Notes under the pieces: generated by a model | What the model saw: the letters and a program-made list of their open reading frames with translations, nothing else | What the model was told of the DNA's origin: nothing | Databases searched by the model: none | Shown: one piece after another, positions 37,211 to 46,117 of the stretch | Layout of the letters: each line of letters begins with the position of its first letter | How positions within the stretch are numbered: position 1 is the stretch's first letter | Position numbers and translations under genes: made by a program | From: Roseibium sp. MMSF_3412 | Lineage (GTDB): Bacteria; Pseudomonadota; Alphaproteobacteria; Rhizobiales; Stappiaceae | Direction of reading: 5' to 3' | NCBI RefSeq assembly: GCF_030733265.1 | Contig: NZ_JASHJI010000003.1 | Location: 487,997-551,996 of the forward strand | Length of the DNA: 64,000 bases

Positions 37211-38055
37211 GCGGAGTTCTCAGGAAGGCAGCCATAACCGGGCATCCCGTTTCGCATTCAAGATCGCCGCTCATTCATGGCTATTGGCTGAAGAAGCATG
37301 GCCTCGAAGGGGAATACGGACGTTTGGATGTCCCACCGGAAGATGCAGAACGCTTTTACGGGAACTTCAGGGATGCCGGACTGATCGGAGCCAACGTCAC
37401 GGTTCCATTCAAGGAAATCGCGGCGAAAGCATGCGACTGGCTTGACGAGGCCGCCAGCGCAATGGGCGCGGCGAATACGCTTTGGCTGGATGAAAACGGC
37501 AGACTGTGCGGTGCCAACACGGATGGTCTTGGCTTTCTCGGCAACCTCGACCAGCTAGCACCAAACTGGGATGAAAACTCCGGCACTGCTGTCGTTCTGG
37601 GTGCCGGCGGTGCGGCCCGCGCCATTGTCTGGGCCTTGATTTCCAGGAATTACACAACAGTGCATATCGTCAATCGAACCAGGGAAAAAGCCGAGAAAAT
37701 CTCCGATGAATTTGGAGCCGGAACAGTTGCCCATGATTGGGATAACCTGGGGACAACGCTTGCAGTGGCAGACGTTCTGGTAAACACCACATCGCTCGGT
37801 ATGACCGGTAAGCCACCGCTTGAAATCGACCTGTCGAACCTGCCGGCCCATACACTCGTGAACGACATCGTCTATTCTCCGCTTGAGACCGACCTTCTGA
37901 AACTGGCGGCGGCCAGGGGAAATCCGACCGTCGATGGCATCGGCATGTTGCTGCACCAGGCCGTTCCGGCATTCGAGCGCTGGTTCGGTGAACGGCCCGT
38001 GGTCACCGATGAACTCAGGACGCTTGCGCTCAAGGATCTCGGGGTGATCGCGTGA
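37207..38055 (+). CDS. aroE: Shikimate dehydrogenase (NADP+)
   Basis: Reduces 3-dehydroshikimate in the shikimate pathway. The 282-residue protein has the substrate site [16 protein letters not shown] and [10 protein letters not shown] with the catalytic lysine, then [11 protein letters not shown], the NADP loop [16 protein letters not shown] and [13 protein letters not shown] with the Arg of NADP specificity, and [19 protein letters not shown]. Same strand and overlap with maf and coaE. Confidence 0.97.
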   Translation: MSGVLRKAAITGHPVSHSRSPLIHGYWLKKHGLEGEYGRLDVPPEDAERFYGNFRDAGLIGANVTVPFKEIAAKACDWLDEAASAMGAANTLWLDENGRLCGANTDGLGFLGNLDQLAPNWDENSGTAVVLGAGGAARAIVWALISRNYTTVHIVNRTREKAEKISDEFGAGTVAHDWDNLGTTLAVADVLVNTTSLGMTGKPPLEIDLSNLPAHTLVNDIVYSPLETDLLKLAAARGNPTVDGIGMLLHQAVPAFERWFGERPVVTDELRTLALKDLGVIA

Positions 38056-38648
38056 TCAGGATCGGATTGACCGGATCGATCGGCATGGGCAAGTCGACGA
38101 CGGCCCGGATGTTCGCCGACAGAGGCGTACCCGTTCATGACGCCGATGCCTGCGTCCATGCGCTTTACGAGGGCCGTGCCGTGCCGTTGATCGGCGACGC
38201 TTTCCCCGGAACGATCGTGGACGGAAGGGTTGATCGCACGCTCCTTTCCAGACAGGTTCTCGGCAATCCGGAAGCGATGAAACGGCTGGAGGAAATTGTC
38301 CATCCGCTGGTGCGCGAGGAAGAACAGACCTTTCTCGATCTCGCCCGGCTGGATGGCCGGTCGGTCGTTCTGATGGACATCCCGCTTCTGTTTGAAACAG
38401 GCGGGGATGACCGTGTCGACGTTGTTGTCGTTGTGACGGCGGACCCCGCCGTTCAACGCGAGCGTGTTCTGTCGCGGGACGGCATGAGCGAAGAGCGGTT
38501 TCAGGCGATCCTGGCAAAACAGGTGCCCGATGCGGTCAAGCGCGAGAAGGCGGATTTCCTGATCGACACCGGTTTGGGGATGGAAGCAGCGGAAAAAAGG
38601 GTCGACGAAATCCTGGATGCGGTCCGGAAAAACCATCCCAACGGCTGA
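38052..38648 (+). CDS. coaE: Dephospho-CoA kinase
   Basis: Last step of coenzyme A synthesis. The 198-residue protein begins at GTG, overlapping the aroE stop by 4 bases. It shows the P-loop GLTGSIGMGKSTTARMFADRG, then VHDADACVHALYEG, HPLVREEEQ, and LMDIPLLFETGGDDRVDVVVVV, all typical of CoaE. Confidence 0.96.
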   Translation: MIRIGLTGSIGMGKSTTARMFADRGVPVHDADACVHALYEGRAVPLIGDAFPGTIVDGRVDRTLLSRQVLGNPEAMKRLEEIVHPLVREEEQTFLDLARLDGRSVVLMDIPLLFETGGDDRVDVVVVVTADPAVQRERVLSRDGMSEERFQAILAKQVPDAVKREKADFLIDTGLGMEAAEKRVDEILDAVRKNHPNG

Positions 38649-38726
38649 TGCCCGGGGAAAACCGGCCGGCCCGCTTGCGTCGTCCGTCAGACACGGCACA
38701 CTGGGCGAGACAGTGAAAGGCGAACG

Positions 38727-39440
38727 ATGCGCGAAATATCCTTCGATACGGAAACAACCGGTCTGAACCCGCGCGGCGGCGACCGCCTGGTGGAGATCGG
38801 CGGTGTCGAGCTGATCAATCACATTCCGACCGGAAATTCCTATCACGTCTATATCAATCCGGAGCGGGACATGCCGGAAGAGGCCTTCCGCGTTCACGGG
38901 CTTTCCGAGGAGTTCCTGTCCGACAAACCGCTTTTTGCCGCGGTTGCGGACGCGTTTCTGGAATTTGTCGGCGATGCGACGCTGGTCATCCACAATGCCG
39001 CCTTCGACATGGGCTTCATTAATACGGAACTGGAGCGCGCGGGCCGGCGGATCATTCCGAACACCCAGGTGCTGGACACGCTGGAAATCGCGCGCCGCAA
39101 ACACCCGTCGGGCCCGAATTCGCTTGATGCGTTGTGCTCGCGCTACGGCATCGACAATTCCAAGCGCGTAAAGCACGGCGCATTGCTTGACGCGGAAATT
39201 CTCGCCGAAGTCTATCTCGAACTGATCGGGGGACGCCAAACGGCCCTTGGACTTATGCCGGAGGAGGAGGTTTCGGTTGCGTCCGGAAACGCCGTGATCT
39301 CGGGAGAGCTTGGCTCCTTCAATGCACGGAAGCGGCCGGCACCGCTCGCGTCCCGATTGACGGGCGAGGAATACGCGGCGCACAAGGCCTTTGTCGAAGG
39401 TATGGGCGAAAGTGCTCTTTGGGGAAAATACAGCGATTAG
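38727..39440 (+). CDS. dnaQ: DNA polymerase III epsilon subunit (proofreading exonuclease)
   Basis: DEDDh-type 3-prime to 5-prime exonuclease. The 237-residue protein has ExoI DTETTG (8-13), ExoII VIHNAAFDMGFINTEL, and ExoIII KHGALLDAEILAEVYLEL with the HxxxxxD motif. AG between is PEEAFRVHGLSEEFL, normal. Alphaproteobacterial DnaQ proteins have this length. It follows coaE by 78 bases; in many Hyphomicrobiales secB would come next, but here the opposite strand carries a phosphotransferase-like gene overlapping by 4 bases. Confidence 0.96.
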   Translation: MREISFDTETTGLNPRGGDRLVEIGGVELINHIPTGNSYHVYINPERDMPEEAFRVHGLSEEFLSDKPLFAAVADAFLEFVGDATLVIHNAAFDMGFINTELERAGRRIIPNTQVLDTLEIARRKHPSGPNSLDALCSRYGIDNSKRVKHGALLDAEILAEVYLELIGGRQTALGLMPEEEVSVASGNAVISGELGSFNARKRPAPLASRLTGEEYAAHKAFVEGMGESALWGKYSD

Positions 39441-40333
39441 CCCAAAGTACCGCCTAGAAGCCAGCGGCACGTCTGGAAATGCCTTTCAGAATAGCCGCTG
39501 TCGAAAGCCCATGCCATGGTCTGGGCAATCGTCCAGAGGCGCGCGCGCTCCCGGTCCAGTTCCAGTTCTTCCGACAGGCGGTCGAGGCGGTGGAGCGAGG
39601 CCTCTTTTGTATGACCGAACTCGAAACTGCGAACGATCGGACTGAGTGCGAAGGCCGGATCGCCGGAAAGGGGTTTCGGATCGATCGCCAGCCAAGCTTC
39701 GCGTCCCGCCGATAGCACATTGTGGCCGTGAAGATCCTGATGCAGGAGAACAGAACCCGTTTCTTCGGTTCGAAGGTCGCCGACGGCGGCGACGGCAGCA
39801 TCCACAAGGCGTTTTTCACAAGGCGACCCGGCGTCGCGCCAATCCTGTTCGATAGAGCCAATCCAGCCGGCCGCTTCCTCGTTGAGCGGCGTGAACGGTG
39901 CGTGTGCCGGCACAAGAAGCTTCCGCAGGAGGTCCGCGAGAACAGCGAGTTGATCTATGTTCACGGCGTCGGCGAGATAATGGCCCGGCCGGCAGCGTTC
40001 CAGCAGCAGGGCACCAAGATCAGGGTCATGATCGAGAAGCCGGCAGGCACCTTCTCCGTTCCAGAGACGCAGCGCATCGGCCTCGTGCCGGGCTTCCCGA
40101 TGAACGAATTGCAGTTTCAGGACGACGTCTTCCCCACCGCGCTGCGCCGGCATGACAAGGGAGACATACCCGCCCGCGAATGGTTGCCCGACTGATCGAA
40201 GATCGAATCTCGACCGGGCCGCTTCGAAAAGATCAGGAAGGCGGTTCAGCCAGTCTCTGCCAGCCTGCCTTGTCCCGAGCCACAACAGTTTCTCGGGTAT
40301 CTGGAAAGGAAGACCGGATGGGGAGTTGCTCAA
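39437..40333 (-). CDS. Aminoglycoside phosphotransferase (APH(6)/streptomycin-kinase type) family protein
   Basis: A 298-residue protein of the kinase-like APH fold. It has GGYVSLVMPAQRGGEDVVLKL with the ATP lysine, the catalytic LLHQDLHGHNVL (HxDxxxxN) and the metal-binding AIDPKPLSGDPAFAL. The last two match APH(6)-type streptomycin kinases best. Chromosomal members of this family are widespread and mostly of unproven substrate, so resistance is not claimed. It is convergent with dnaQ (4-base overlap) and 21 bases from the next minus-strand gene. Confidence 0.85.
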   Translation of the reverse strand: MSNSPSGLPFQIPEKLLWLGTRQAGRDWLNRLPDLFEAARSRFDLRSVGQPFAGGYVSLVMPAQRGGEDVVLKLQFVHREARHEADALRLWNGEGACRLLDHDPDLGALLLERCRPGHYLADAVNIDQLAVLADLLRKLLVPAHAPFTPLNEEAAGWIGSIEQDWRDAGSPCEKRLVDAAVAAVGDLRTEETGSVLLHQDLHGHNVLSAGREAWLAIDPKPLSGDPAFALSPIVRSFEFGHTKEASLHRLDRLSEELELDRERARLWTIAQTMAWAFDSGYSERHFQTCRWLLGGTLG

Positions 40334-40354
40334 AAAGCGGCTCGCAGGTCCGGA

Positions 40355-41341
40355 CTACAGCATCGACGGCAGCACGCGGTCCGGCGGACGATGGCCGTCC
40401 ATGAAGGTCTTGATGTTGATGATCACCTTCTCGCCCATTTCGATACGGCCTTCGATCGTCGCCGATCCCATATGCGGCAGCAGAACGACATTCTCGAGTT
40501 TGACGAGTTTCGGATTGACCGCCGGTTCGTGTTCGAAAACGTCAAGGCCGGCACCGGCCAGCTCGCCGGCTTCGAGCATGCGGATCAGGGCGTTTTCGTC
40601 GATCACCTCACCGCGCGCGGTGTTGACCACGTATGCGTCCTTTTTCAGAAGCTTCAGGCGGCGGGCCGACAGCAGGTGGAATGTTGCCGGTGTGTGCGGG
40701 CAGTGGATGGAAACCACATCCATGCGCGCCAGCATCTGGTCGAGGCTTTCCCAATAGGTCGCCTCCAGCTCTTCTTCGATGTCGTCGGCAACCTTGCGGC
40801 GGTTGTGATAATGGATCGACATGCCGAATGCCTTGGCTCGGCGTGCGACGGCCTGTCCGATCCGGCCCATGCCGATGATCCCGAGCCGCTTTCCCCAGAT
40901 CCGGTGGCCCAGCATCCAGGTCGGTGACCACCCGGCCCAGTCGCCTGCTTCCAGCGCGCTTATTCCTGTGGCAAGACGTCGCGGCACGGACAGCATCAGC
41001 GCCATGGTCATGTCGGCCGTGTCTTCGGTCAGGACACCCGGCGTGTTGGTGACATTGATGCCGCGATTGTTGGCGGTCACGACATCGATATTGTCGACCC
41101 CGTTGCCGAAATTGGCGATGAGCTTCAGGTTCTCGCCTGCCTGTGACAGAACCGACGAATCGATCCGGTCGGTCACGGTCGGAACAAGCACATCCGCAGT
41201 TCTGACAGCTTCGACCAGTTCGGCCTGACTGAACGGCCTGTCATTTTCATTGAGACGCGTTTCGAAAAGCTCACGCATCCGGGTTTCAACCACGTCCGGA
41301 AGCTTCCGGGTCACAACAACGACAGGCTTCTTTTTCGCCAT
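40355..41341 (-). CDS. D-isomer-specific 2-hydroxyacid dehydrogenase (glyoxylate/hydroxypyruvate reductase-like)
   Basis: A 328-residue NAD(P)-dependent dehydrogenase. The NAD(P) loop IIGMGRIGQAVARRAKAFG is followed by YHNRRK, whose basic residues at the end of the second strand favour NADPH and match the glyoxylate/hydroxypyruvate reductase branch. Catalytic elements are GNGVDNIDV, NTARGEVIDENALIRML (Arg), DVFEHEPAVNPKL (Glu) and LLPHMGSAT (His). It lies 21 bases before the APH-like gene, perhaps co-transcribed with it. Confidence 0.9.
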   Translation of the reverse strand: MAKKKPVVVVTRKLPDVVETRMRELFETRLNENDRPFSQAELVEAVRTADVLVPTVTDRIDSSVLSQAGENLKLIANFGNGVDNIDVVTANNRGINVTNTPGVLTEDTADMTMALMLSVPRRLATGISALEAGDWAGWSPTWMLGHRIWGKRLGIIGMGRIGQAVARRAKAFGMSIHYHNRRKVADDIEEELEATYWESLDQMLARMDVVSIHCPHTPATFHLLSARRLKLLKKDAYVVNTARGEVIDENALIRMLEAGELAGAGLDVFEHEPAVNPKLVKLENVVLLPHMGSATIEGRIEMGEKVIINIKTFMDGHRPPDRVLPSML

Positions 41342-41589
41342 ACCAACTGCCTTTCGCGATTCATTGGGAGTTTGTTAACCCCAATGGATTCACCTTGATG
41401 CTGCGCGTTGCGCGAGCGCACGAAAACGCACCCTTCTCCTTACCAGATGGTTCGGCAGAAACAAGAGATCGGTTTCATTCGCGGCGCATTGCCCGCCTGC
41501 CTGAAACGGCAAGGTGGTTTTTACGCAGTTTTTTCGTTACAGATTTGACGCAACTCAAAGATCAAGAACAAGTTGGACAACTGGATAAT

Positions 41590-42129
41590 ATGACCTGTTC
41601 GGTTCCAGGCCGCCGCCAAATCCTGAGTGTGATAGCAATCCTCTGCGCGATCAGCTGGTTCGCGACGCCTGCATGGTCGCAAGGAACGACAACAGGGGCC
41701 TCCGGACTGCCGGTGCCGCGTTTCGTCAGCCTGAAATCCGATCGGGTGAACGTACGGGTCGGCCCCTCGCGCGAACACGCCGTTGCCTGGACCTTCGTTC
41801 AGTCCGGTCTTCCGGTCGAGATCATCCAGGAATTCGAGAACTGGCGCCGCATTCGCGACTGGGAAGGCAAGGTCGGCTGGGTGTTCCACTCCCTTCTGTC
41901 CGGCCGCCGCACCGCCCTGGTCACGCCGTGGGAAAAGACCAACCGCACCCCGCTGCGCGCACGTTCCAAATCCGATGCCGATATTGTCGCTGAACTTGAG
42001 CCGTTTGTGCTGACCTCGGTCACCGAATGCGCCGGCGGCTGGTGCCGCGTCAACGGAACCGAATATGAAGGCTGGCTCGACCAGACCCGCCTCTTCGGCG
42101 TCTATCCCGACGAAATCCTGGAAGACTGA
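41590..42129 (+). CDS. Periplasmic bacterial SH3-domain protein
   Basis: 180 residues. A signal peptide (about 1-29, AILCAISWFATPAWSQG) is followed by two SH3b-type repeats: FVSLKSDRVNVRVGPSREHAVAWTF and then TNRTPLRARSKSDADIVAELEPF ... CRVNGTEYEGWLDQTRLFGVYP. SH3b proteins bind cell-wall peptides or act as adaptors, and this one is of the widespread alphaproteobacterial DUF1058-like type. The frame is open 65 codons further upstream, but that part has no ribosome site and would bury the signal peptide. Confidence 0.85.
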   Translation: MTCSVPGRRQILSVIAILCAISWFATPAWSQGTTTGASGLPVPRFVSLKSDRVNVRVGPSREHAVAWTFVQSGLPVEIIQEFENWRRIRDWEGKVGWVFHSLLSGRRTALVTPWEKTNRTPLRARSKSDADIVAELEPFVLTSVTECAGGWCRVNGTEYEGWLDQTRLFGVYPDEILED

Positions 42130-42156
42130 GCAACAGCATCACACCAATCTCGTGTT

Positions 42157-42182
42157 GTCATCCCCGACTTGATCGGGGATCC
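42157..42182. repeat. REP-like palindrome A
   Basis: GTCAT followed by arms ATCCCCGA (42160-42167) and TCGGGGAT (42173-42180), 5-base loop, then ATCC. A familiar intergenic palindrome type in Hyphomicrobiales. Confidence 0.75.
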
Positions 42183-42212
42183 ATTTGCTTGTGCGCATTT
42201 GCACCGGACGGC

Positions 42213-42249
42213 CATCCTTCGAGACAGGCCTGCGGCCTTCCTCAGGATG
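42213..42249. repeat. REP-like palindrome B
   Basis: CATCCTTCGAG ... CTCAGGATG with an inner AGGCC/GGCCT stem (42226-42238). This matches the general look of the CATCCTTCGAGAC...CTCAGGATGAG repeats that I know from rhizobial intergenic DNA. Confidence 0.7.
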
Positions 42250-42376
42250 AGGCTGTGTTGCAAGGAGAGTTTGCTGGGCAGATATCTTTAGACTTGTGCC
42301 AGCCTCGCCCTCGTAATCTCGGCTCGCGCAAATGCTTGGCCGAGACGATGATGGAAGGGGTGACGTTCTCCCCACC

Positions 42377-42422
42377 GTCATTCCAGACAAGTGAGGCGAT
42401 GCCGAACGCTGATCTGGAATCC
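42377..42422. repeat. REP-like palindrome C
   Basis: GTCATTCCAGA (42377-42387) and TCTGGAATCC (42413-42422), 25-base loop; same outer frame as palindrome A. Confidence 0.7.
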
Positions 42423-42596
42423 AGGAATTTGCGTGAGCAAAGCGAACACGAATCCCGTGATACAGTGATCAACCGCGCCTTCGGTGCGAAATACATCTGG
42501 TTTCCGAATCGACGCTCAGATGGTGCCGCACCTGCCTGGAATGAAGATGGAGGCGGTTCACCTTGCAGGATTGGTTACAAGGCTGCGTAAAACTTG

Positions 42597-42625
42597 CCAA
42601 AAAAAGGCGGCCATGGGCCGCCTTT
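42597..42625 (-). terminator. Rho-independent terminator after fabI
   Basis: Arms GGCGGCC (42606-42612) and GGCCGCC (42616-42622) with an ATG loop; on the minus strand followed by seven T. It ends the fabA-fabB-fabI operon. Confidence 0.88.
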
Positions 42626-42648
42626 GTCGCGTTGGAGGGTGTGAGTCC

Positions 42649-43461
42649 CTAGTCCGTCTGGCCTTCTTGTGCCTTCAGCTCATCCAGCCGCGGCATCGAC
42701 ATGATGTTGTAGCCGCTGTCGACAAAGTGGACCTCGCCGGTGACGCCGCCGGAAAGGTCCGACAGGAGATAAAGCCCGGTTCCGCCGATCTCGTCGAGCG
42801 AGACGGTGCGGCACAGCGGCGAATTCCGCTTCTGGAAATTGAACATGAGCCTGGCGTCCGAAACGCCTGATCCCGCCAGCGTCCGGACCGGTCCGGCGGA
42901 GATGGCATTCACCCGGATATTCTGTTCGCCGTAGTCGACCGCAAGATACCGGACAGAGGATTCAAGTGCCGCCTTGGCAACACCCATGACATTGTAGTTC
43001 GGCATGACCTTGGTCGATCCGCCATAGGTCAGCGTGATGATCGAACCGCCATCCGGCATGATCTCTGCCGCCCGTTTGGCTATTTCCGTGAAGGAAAAGC
43101 AGGAAATCAGCATCGTCCGGGAAAAGTTCTCCCGGGTCGTGTCGGCATATTTGCCGCGCAGCTCCGACTTGTCAGAAAAAGCAATGGCATGAACCAGGAA
43201 ATCAATGCTGCCCCAGCGTTCCTTGAGCGCGCTGAAGACCGCATCGACGGAATCGATGTCTTCCACGTCGCAGGGCAGCAGAATGTCGCTGCCGACGGAT
43301 TCGGCCAGAGGTTTCGTGCGCCGCCCGAATGCTTCGCCCTGGTAGGTGAAAGCGAGTTCCGCGCCGTGCTCGGAAAGGGTCTTGGCAATACCCCACGCGA
43401 TGGAGTGGTCGTTGGCAACGCCCATGATCAGGCCGCGTTTGCCCTTCATCAGATCAGACAT
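42649..43461 (-). CDS. fabI: Enoyl-[acyl-carrier-protein] reductase (NADH), FabI
   Basis: Last reduction of the fatty-acid elongation cycle and the triclosan target. The 270-residue short-chain dehydrogenase has IMGVANDHSIAWGIA, the loop LTYGGSTKVMPNYNVMGVAK with Tyr146, Tyr156 and Lys163 at the positions of the E. coli catalytic residues, and RTLAGSGVSDARLM. The ATG at 43461 follows AGGAGA by 8 bases; a 32-codon extension is rejected. Third gene of fabA-fabB-fabI. Confidence 0.96.
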   Translation of the reverse strand: MSDLMKGKRGLIMGVANDHSIAWGIAKTLSEHGAELAFTYQGEAFGRRTKPLAESVGSDILLPCDVEDIDSVDAVFSALKERWGSIDFLVHAIAFSDKSELRGKYADTTRENFSRTMLISCFSFTEIAKRAAEIMPDGGSIITLTYGGSTKVMPNYNVMGVAKAALESSVRYLAVDYGEQNIRVNAISAGPVRTLAGSGVSDARLMFNFQKRNSPLCRTVSLDEIGGTGLYLLSDLSGGVTGEVHFVDSGYNIMSMPRLDELKAQEGQTD

Positions 43462-43471
43462 TTGGATCTCC

Positions 43472-44695
43472 TCAGCCGTGATAGCGTGACAGCGCGAGGG
43501 AGGCGTTGGTGCCGCCAAAGCCGAAGCTGTTGGAAAGGACAGTGTCCAGGCCGGCATTGTCGACCCGCTCCGTCACGATCTCGTCCTTGCTGAGGGCCGG
43601 GTCGAGTTCGTTGATGTTGGCCGATGCAGTCATGAAGTCGTTCTGAAGCATCAACAGGCAGTAGATCGCTTCCTGGACACCCGTCGCGCCGAGGCTGTGG
43701 CCGGTCAGCGACTTGGTGGAGGAGGCCGGTGGCTGATTGTCGCCGAACACGCGCCGGATCGCTTCGATCTCGCCGATATCACCGACCGGTGTCGACGTGC
43801 CGTGCGTGTTGATGTAGTCGACCTTGCGCTCGCCGAGGGTTTCGATGGCAAGACGCATGCAGCGCTCACCGCCCTCGCCGGACGGTGCCACCATGTCGTA
43901 ACCGTCGGAGTTGGCCGCATAGCCTGTGACTTCCGCATAGATCTTCGCGCCGCGCGCCTTGGCGTGCTCCAGCTCCTCAAGCACAACAACGCCGCCGCCA
44001 CCCGCGATAACGAAACCGTCGCGCGTCGAATCGTATGCACGCGATGCCGTTTGGGGCGTGTCGTTATACTTGGAGGACATGGCGCCCATTGCGTCGAACA
44101 GGCAGGACAGCGTCCAGTCGAGTTCTTCGCCGCCGCCTGCGAACATCACATCCTGCTTGCCGAACTGGATCTGCTCGGTTGCCGCACCGATGCAGTGCGC
44201 CGAGGTCGAGCAGGCGGAAGTGATCGAATAGTTGATGCCCTTGATCTTGAACGGCGTCGCCAGACAGGCCGAGTTGGTCGAGCTCATTCCGCGCGTGACC
44301 ATGAACGGGCCCATGCGCTTCGGCGCTCCTTTTTCAAGAACGATCTGGTGCGCCTGGAAAAGGTTCTTGGTGGAAGGGCCGCCGGATCCCATGATCAGGC
44401 CGGTGCGCGTGTTGGAGACGTCGCTGTCTTCCAGGCCGCTGTCGGCAATCGCCTGCTGCATCGAGATGTAGTTGTAGGCGGCACCGTCACCCATGAAACG
44501 CAGCTGCCGTTTGTCGATCAGCGATGGTATGTCGACATCCGGCATGCCGTGAACCTGACTGCGGAAGCCGTGCTCCGCGTAGTCCGGAGCGAATTGAATT
44601 CCGGATTTGCCTTCCCGAAGGCTGGCCAGCACTTCCTGGGCATTCGATCCGATCGATGAAACGATTCCGATACCGGTGACGACAACGCGTCTCAT
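43472..44695 (-). CDS. fabB: Beta-ketoacyl-ACP synthase I, FabB
   Basis: Elongates the cis-unsaturated branch made by FabA. The 407-residue condensing enzyme has the active site [14 protein letters not shown] with Cys162, [11 protein letters not shown] with its histidine and [16 protein letters not shown] with the second histidine. It is paired with fabA and fabI on the same strand, as in rhizobia; the fabB-fabI gap is 10 bases. Confidence 0.96.
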   Translation of the reverse strand: MRRVVVTGIGIVSSIGSNAQEVLASLREGKSGIQFAPDYAEHGFRSQVHGMPDVDIPSLIDKRQLRFMGDGAAYNYISMQQAIADSGLEDSDVSNTRTGLIMGSGGPSTKNLFQAHQIVLEKGAPKRMGPFMVTRGMSSTNSACLATPFKIKGINYSITSACSTSAHCIGAATEQIQFGKQDVMFAGGGEELDWTLSCLFDAMGAMSSKYNDTPQTASRAYDSTRDGFVIAGGGGVVVLEELEHAKARGAKIYAEVTGYAANSDGYDMVAPSGEGGERCMRLAIETLGERKVDYINTHGTSTPVGDIGEIEAIRRVFGDNQPPASSTKSLTGHSLGATGVQEAIYCLLMLQNDFMTASANINELDPALSKDEIVTERVDNAGLDTVLSNSFGFGGTNASLALSRYHG

Positions 44696-44822
44696 TGCGG
44701 TCTCCTAATTTTTCCGGTGCGTGAGCCTCTGTCCGCCGTTCGGCTCATTGCCTTACATAATGCACAAACCGGCGCTCCCAAGATAAAGAAACGCCGGTCG
44801 CTTGGATTTTATGAGTTGAGCC

Positions 44823-45329
44823 TCAGGTTTTTGCGAGGCCGACGCGCAGATCCGTTGCCTTGTAGATCTGTTCGCCGTCGGCCTTAAGCCAACCGTCAGC
44901 AATTCCGAGAACCAGGCGGCCCTTCATGATGCGTTTGAAGTCGATGCCATATTCGACAAGCTTCACATCCGGTGTGACCATGCCCTTGAATTTGATCTCG
45001 CCCGTGGAAAGCGCCATGCCCTTTCCTTCCAGTCCAAGCCAGCCAAGCACGAAACCGGTCAGCTGCCAGAGAGCGTCAAGTCCGAGACATCCGGGCATGA
45101 CCGGGTTGCCCTGGAAGTGGCACGGGAAGAACCAGAGATCAGGCTTGATATCGAATTCGGCGCGCGCATATCCCTTGTCGAACTCACCGCCCGTTTCGGA
45201 GATGTCCGTGATACGGTCGAACATCAGCATCGGCGGGAGCGGCAATTGGGCGTTGCCCGGGCCGAAAAGCTCGCCGCGGCCGCAGGCGAGGAGATCTTCG
45301 TAGTCGTAGCTGGAGCGGCGCTCGGTCAT
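44823..45329 (-). CDS. fabA: 3-hydroxydecanoyl-ACP dehydratase/isomerase, FabA
   Basis: Introduces the cis double bond at C10 for anaerobic-type unsaturated fatty acid synthesis. The 168-residue hot-dog enzyme shows [20 protein letters not shown] with catalytic His71 and Asp85. A stem-loop (ACCGGCG 44768-44774, CGCCGGT 44792-44798) in the 127-base gap before fabB may partly attenuate the operon. The gene is divergent from irrA across 323 bases. Confidence 0.97.
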   Translation of the reverse strand: MTERRSSYDYEDLLACGRGELFGPGNAQLPLPPMLMFDRITDISETGGEFDKGYARAEFDIKPDLWFFPCHFQGNPVMPGCLGLDALWQLTGFVLGWLGLEGKGMALSTGEIKFKGMVTPDVKLVEYGIDFKRIMKGRLVLGIADGWLKADGEQIYKATDLRVGLAKT

Positions 45330-45652
45330 TCAGGATCCGTTTTCTTGCTTCCTACCCACTTTCCCATGCTGGAACGGGTTTGTTTTTGGTTCTGTTTGCG
45401 GCGCCTTCCTAACACAGGGGAACCGTGTTCGAAAGATGTCACTTGAGTGAAATTTCGAGGATTTCAAGGCGATTAGGCAAGTTTTGAGCAAAAGTACAGC
45501 TTAAATATAACCATCATGATTTATGGTGCCGTGCGGTTAAAACTTGCATTTCAGGCACAAGAAATGGCAGATATAGGCGAAGCCGCAACGGAACAAGCTC
45601 TGACCTGGCACAGGGCAAGTTCAAAAAAGGCTTCAGTAACAGGAACTTAGTC
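45330..45652. other. Divergent control region fabA-irrA
   Basis: 323 bases between divergent genes. It holds the irrA promoter candidate; the fabA promoter must be in the right-to-left direction near 45360-45480, but I could not pick one with confidence. No gene or terminator seen. Confidence 0.5.
45484..45511 (+). promoter_or_regulatory. Candidate promoter for irrA
   Basis: TTGAGC (45484-45489), 16-base spacer, TATAAC (45506-45511). Predicted start near 45518 would give a leader of about 135 bases before the irrA start. No Irr or Fur box of known consensus is clear in this region. Confidence 0.5.
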
Positions 45653-46099
45653 TTGGAACATACTGGAATGACGACGCACACGGCAATGGAGCCGAATGGC
45701 AAGGACGTGACCAACATACTGCGAACCGCAGGTTTGCGGCCGACGCGTCAACGTGTTTCGCTTGCCGAATTGCTCTACTCCAAGGGTGACCGTCACATCT
45801 CTGCGGAACTTCTGCACGAGGAAGCCGTCGCCGCAGACGTTCCCGTTTCCCTTGCAACTGTTTACAACACGCTGCACCAGTTTACCGAGGCCGGCCTTCT
45901 GCGCGAAGTCGCCATCGACGGCAACAAGACCTATTTCGACACGAACGTTTCCGATCACCACCACTTCTTTATCGAAGGAGAGAACAGGGTGATCGACATA
46001 CCGGGAGAAGGCGTTGGCATCGGCGCGATTCCGGAAGCGCCCGAGGGCATGGAAATCGTGCGCGTGGACGTCGTCGTCAGGGTGCGCGAAAAGCGCTGA
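45653..46099 (+). CDS. irrA: Fur-family iron response regulator Irr
   Basis: A 148-residue Fur-superfamily protein. The winged helix LRPTRQRVSLAELLYSKGDRHISAELLHEEAVAADVPVSLATVYNTLHQFTEAGLLREV is followed by the HHH motif of the Irr branch (His102-104 in DHHHFF), a heme- and metal-sensing site. Adjacent divergent fabA is the usual neighbour of irr in rhizobia. The TTG at 45653 has AGGAA 7 bases upstream; the ATG at 45668 is an alternative with a weaker site. Irr controls iron and heme genes in Hyphomicrobiales when heme is scarce. Confidence 0.92.
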   Translation: MEHTGMTTHTAMEPNGKDVTNILRTAGLRPTRQRVSLAELLYSKGDRHISAELLHEEAVAADVPVSLATVYNTLHQFTEAGLLREVAIDGNKTYFDTNVSDHHHFFIEGENRVIDIPGEGVGIGAIPEAPEGMEIVRVDVVVRVREKR

Positions 46100-46117
46100 C
46101 CGAACGGCGCTTCCCGG

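Larger units (their letters stand above)
42130..42648. other. Repeat-rich intergenic region between the SH3 gene and fabI
   Basis: 519 bases without a supported gene. It holds palindromes A, B and C and the fabI terminator. A plus-strand frame (42189-42590) runs through the repeats but has no family resemblance, no ribosome site and contains repeat-derived residues. Confidence 0.7.

Noticed and set aside
39437..40333. Calling the APH-fold gene an antibiotic resistance determinant
   Set aside because: Family membership is clear, but chromosomal members mostly have unproven substrates and there is no mobile-element context.
42189..42590. 133-aa plus-strand frame through the repeat-rich gap before fabI
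   Set aside because: Made largely of palindromic repeat DNA, no ribosome site, no recognisable family.
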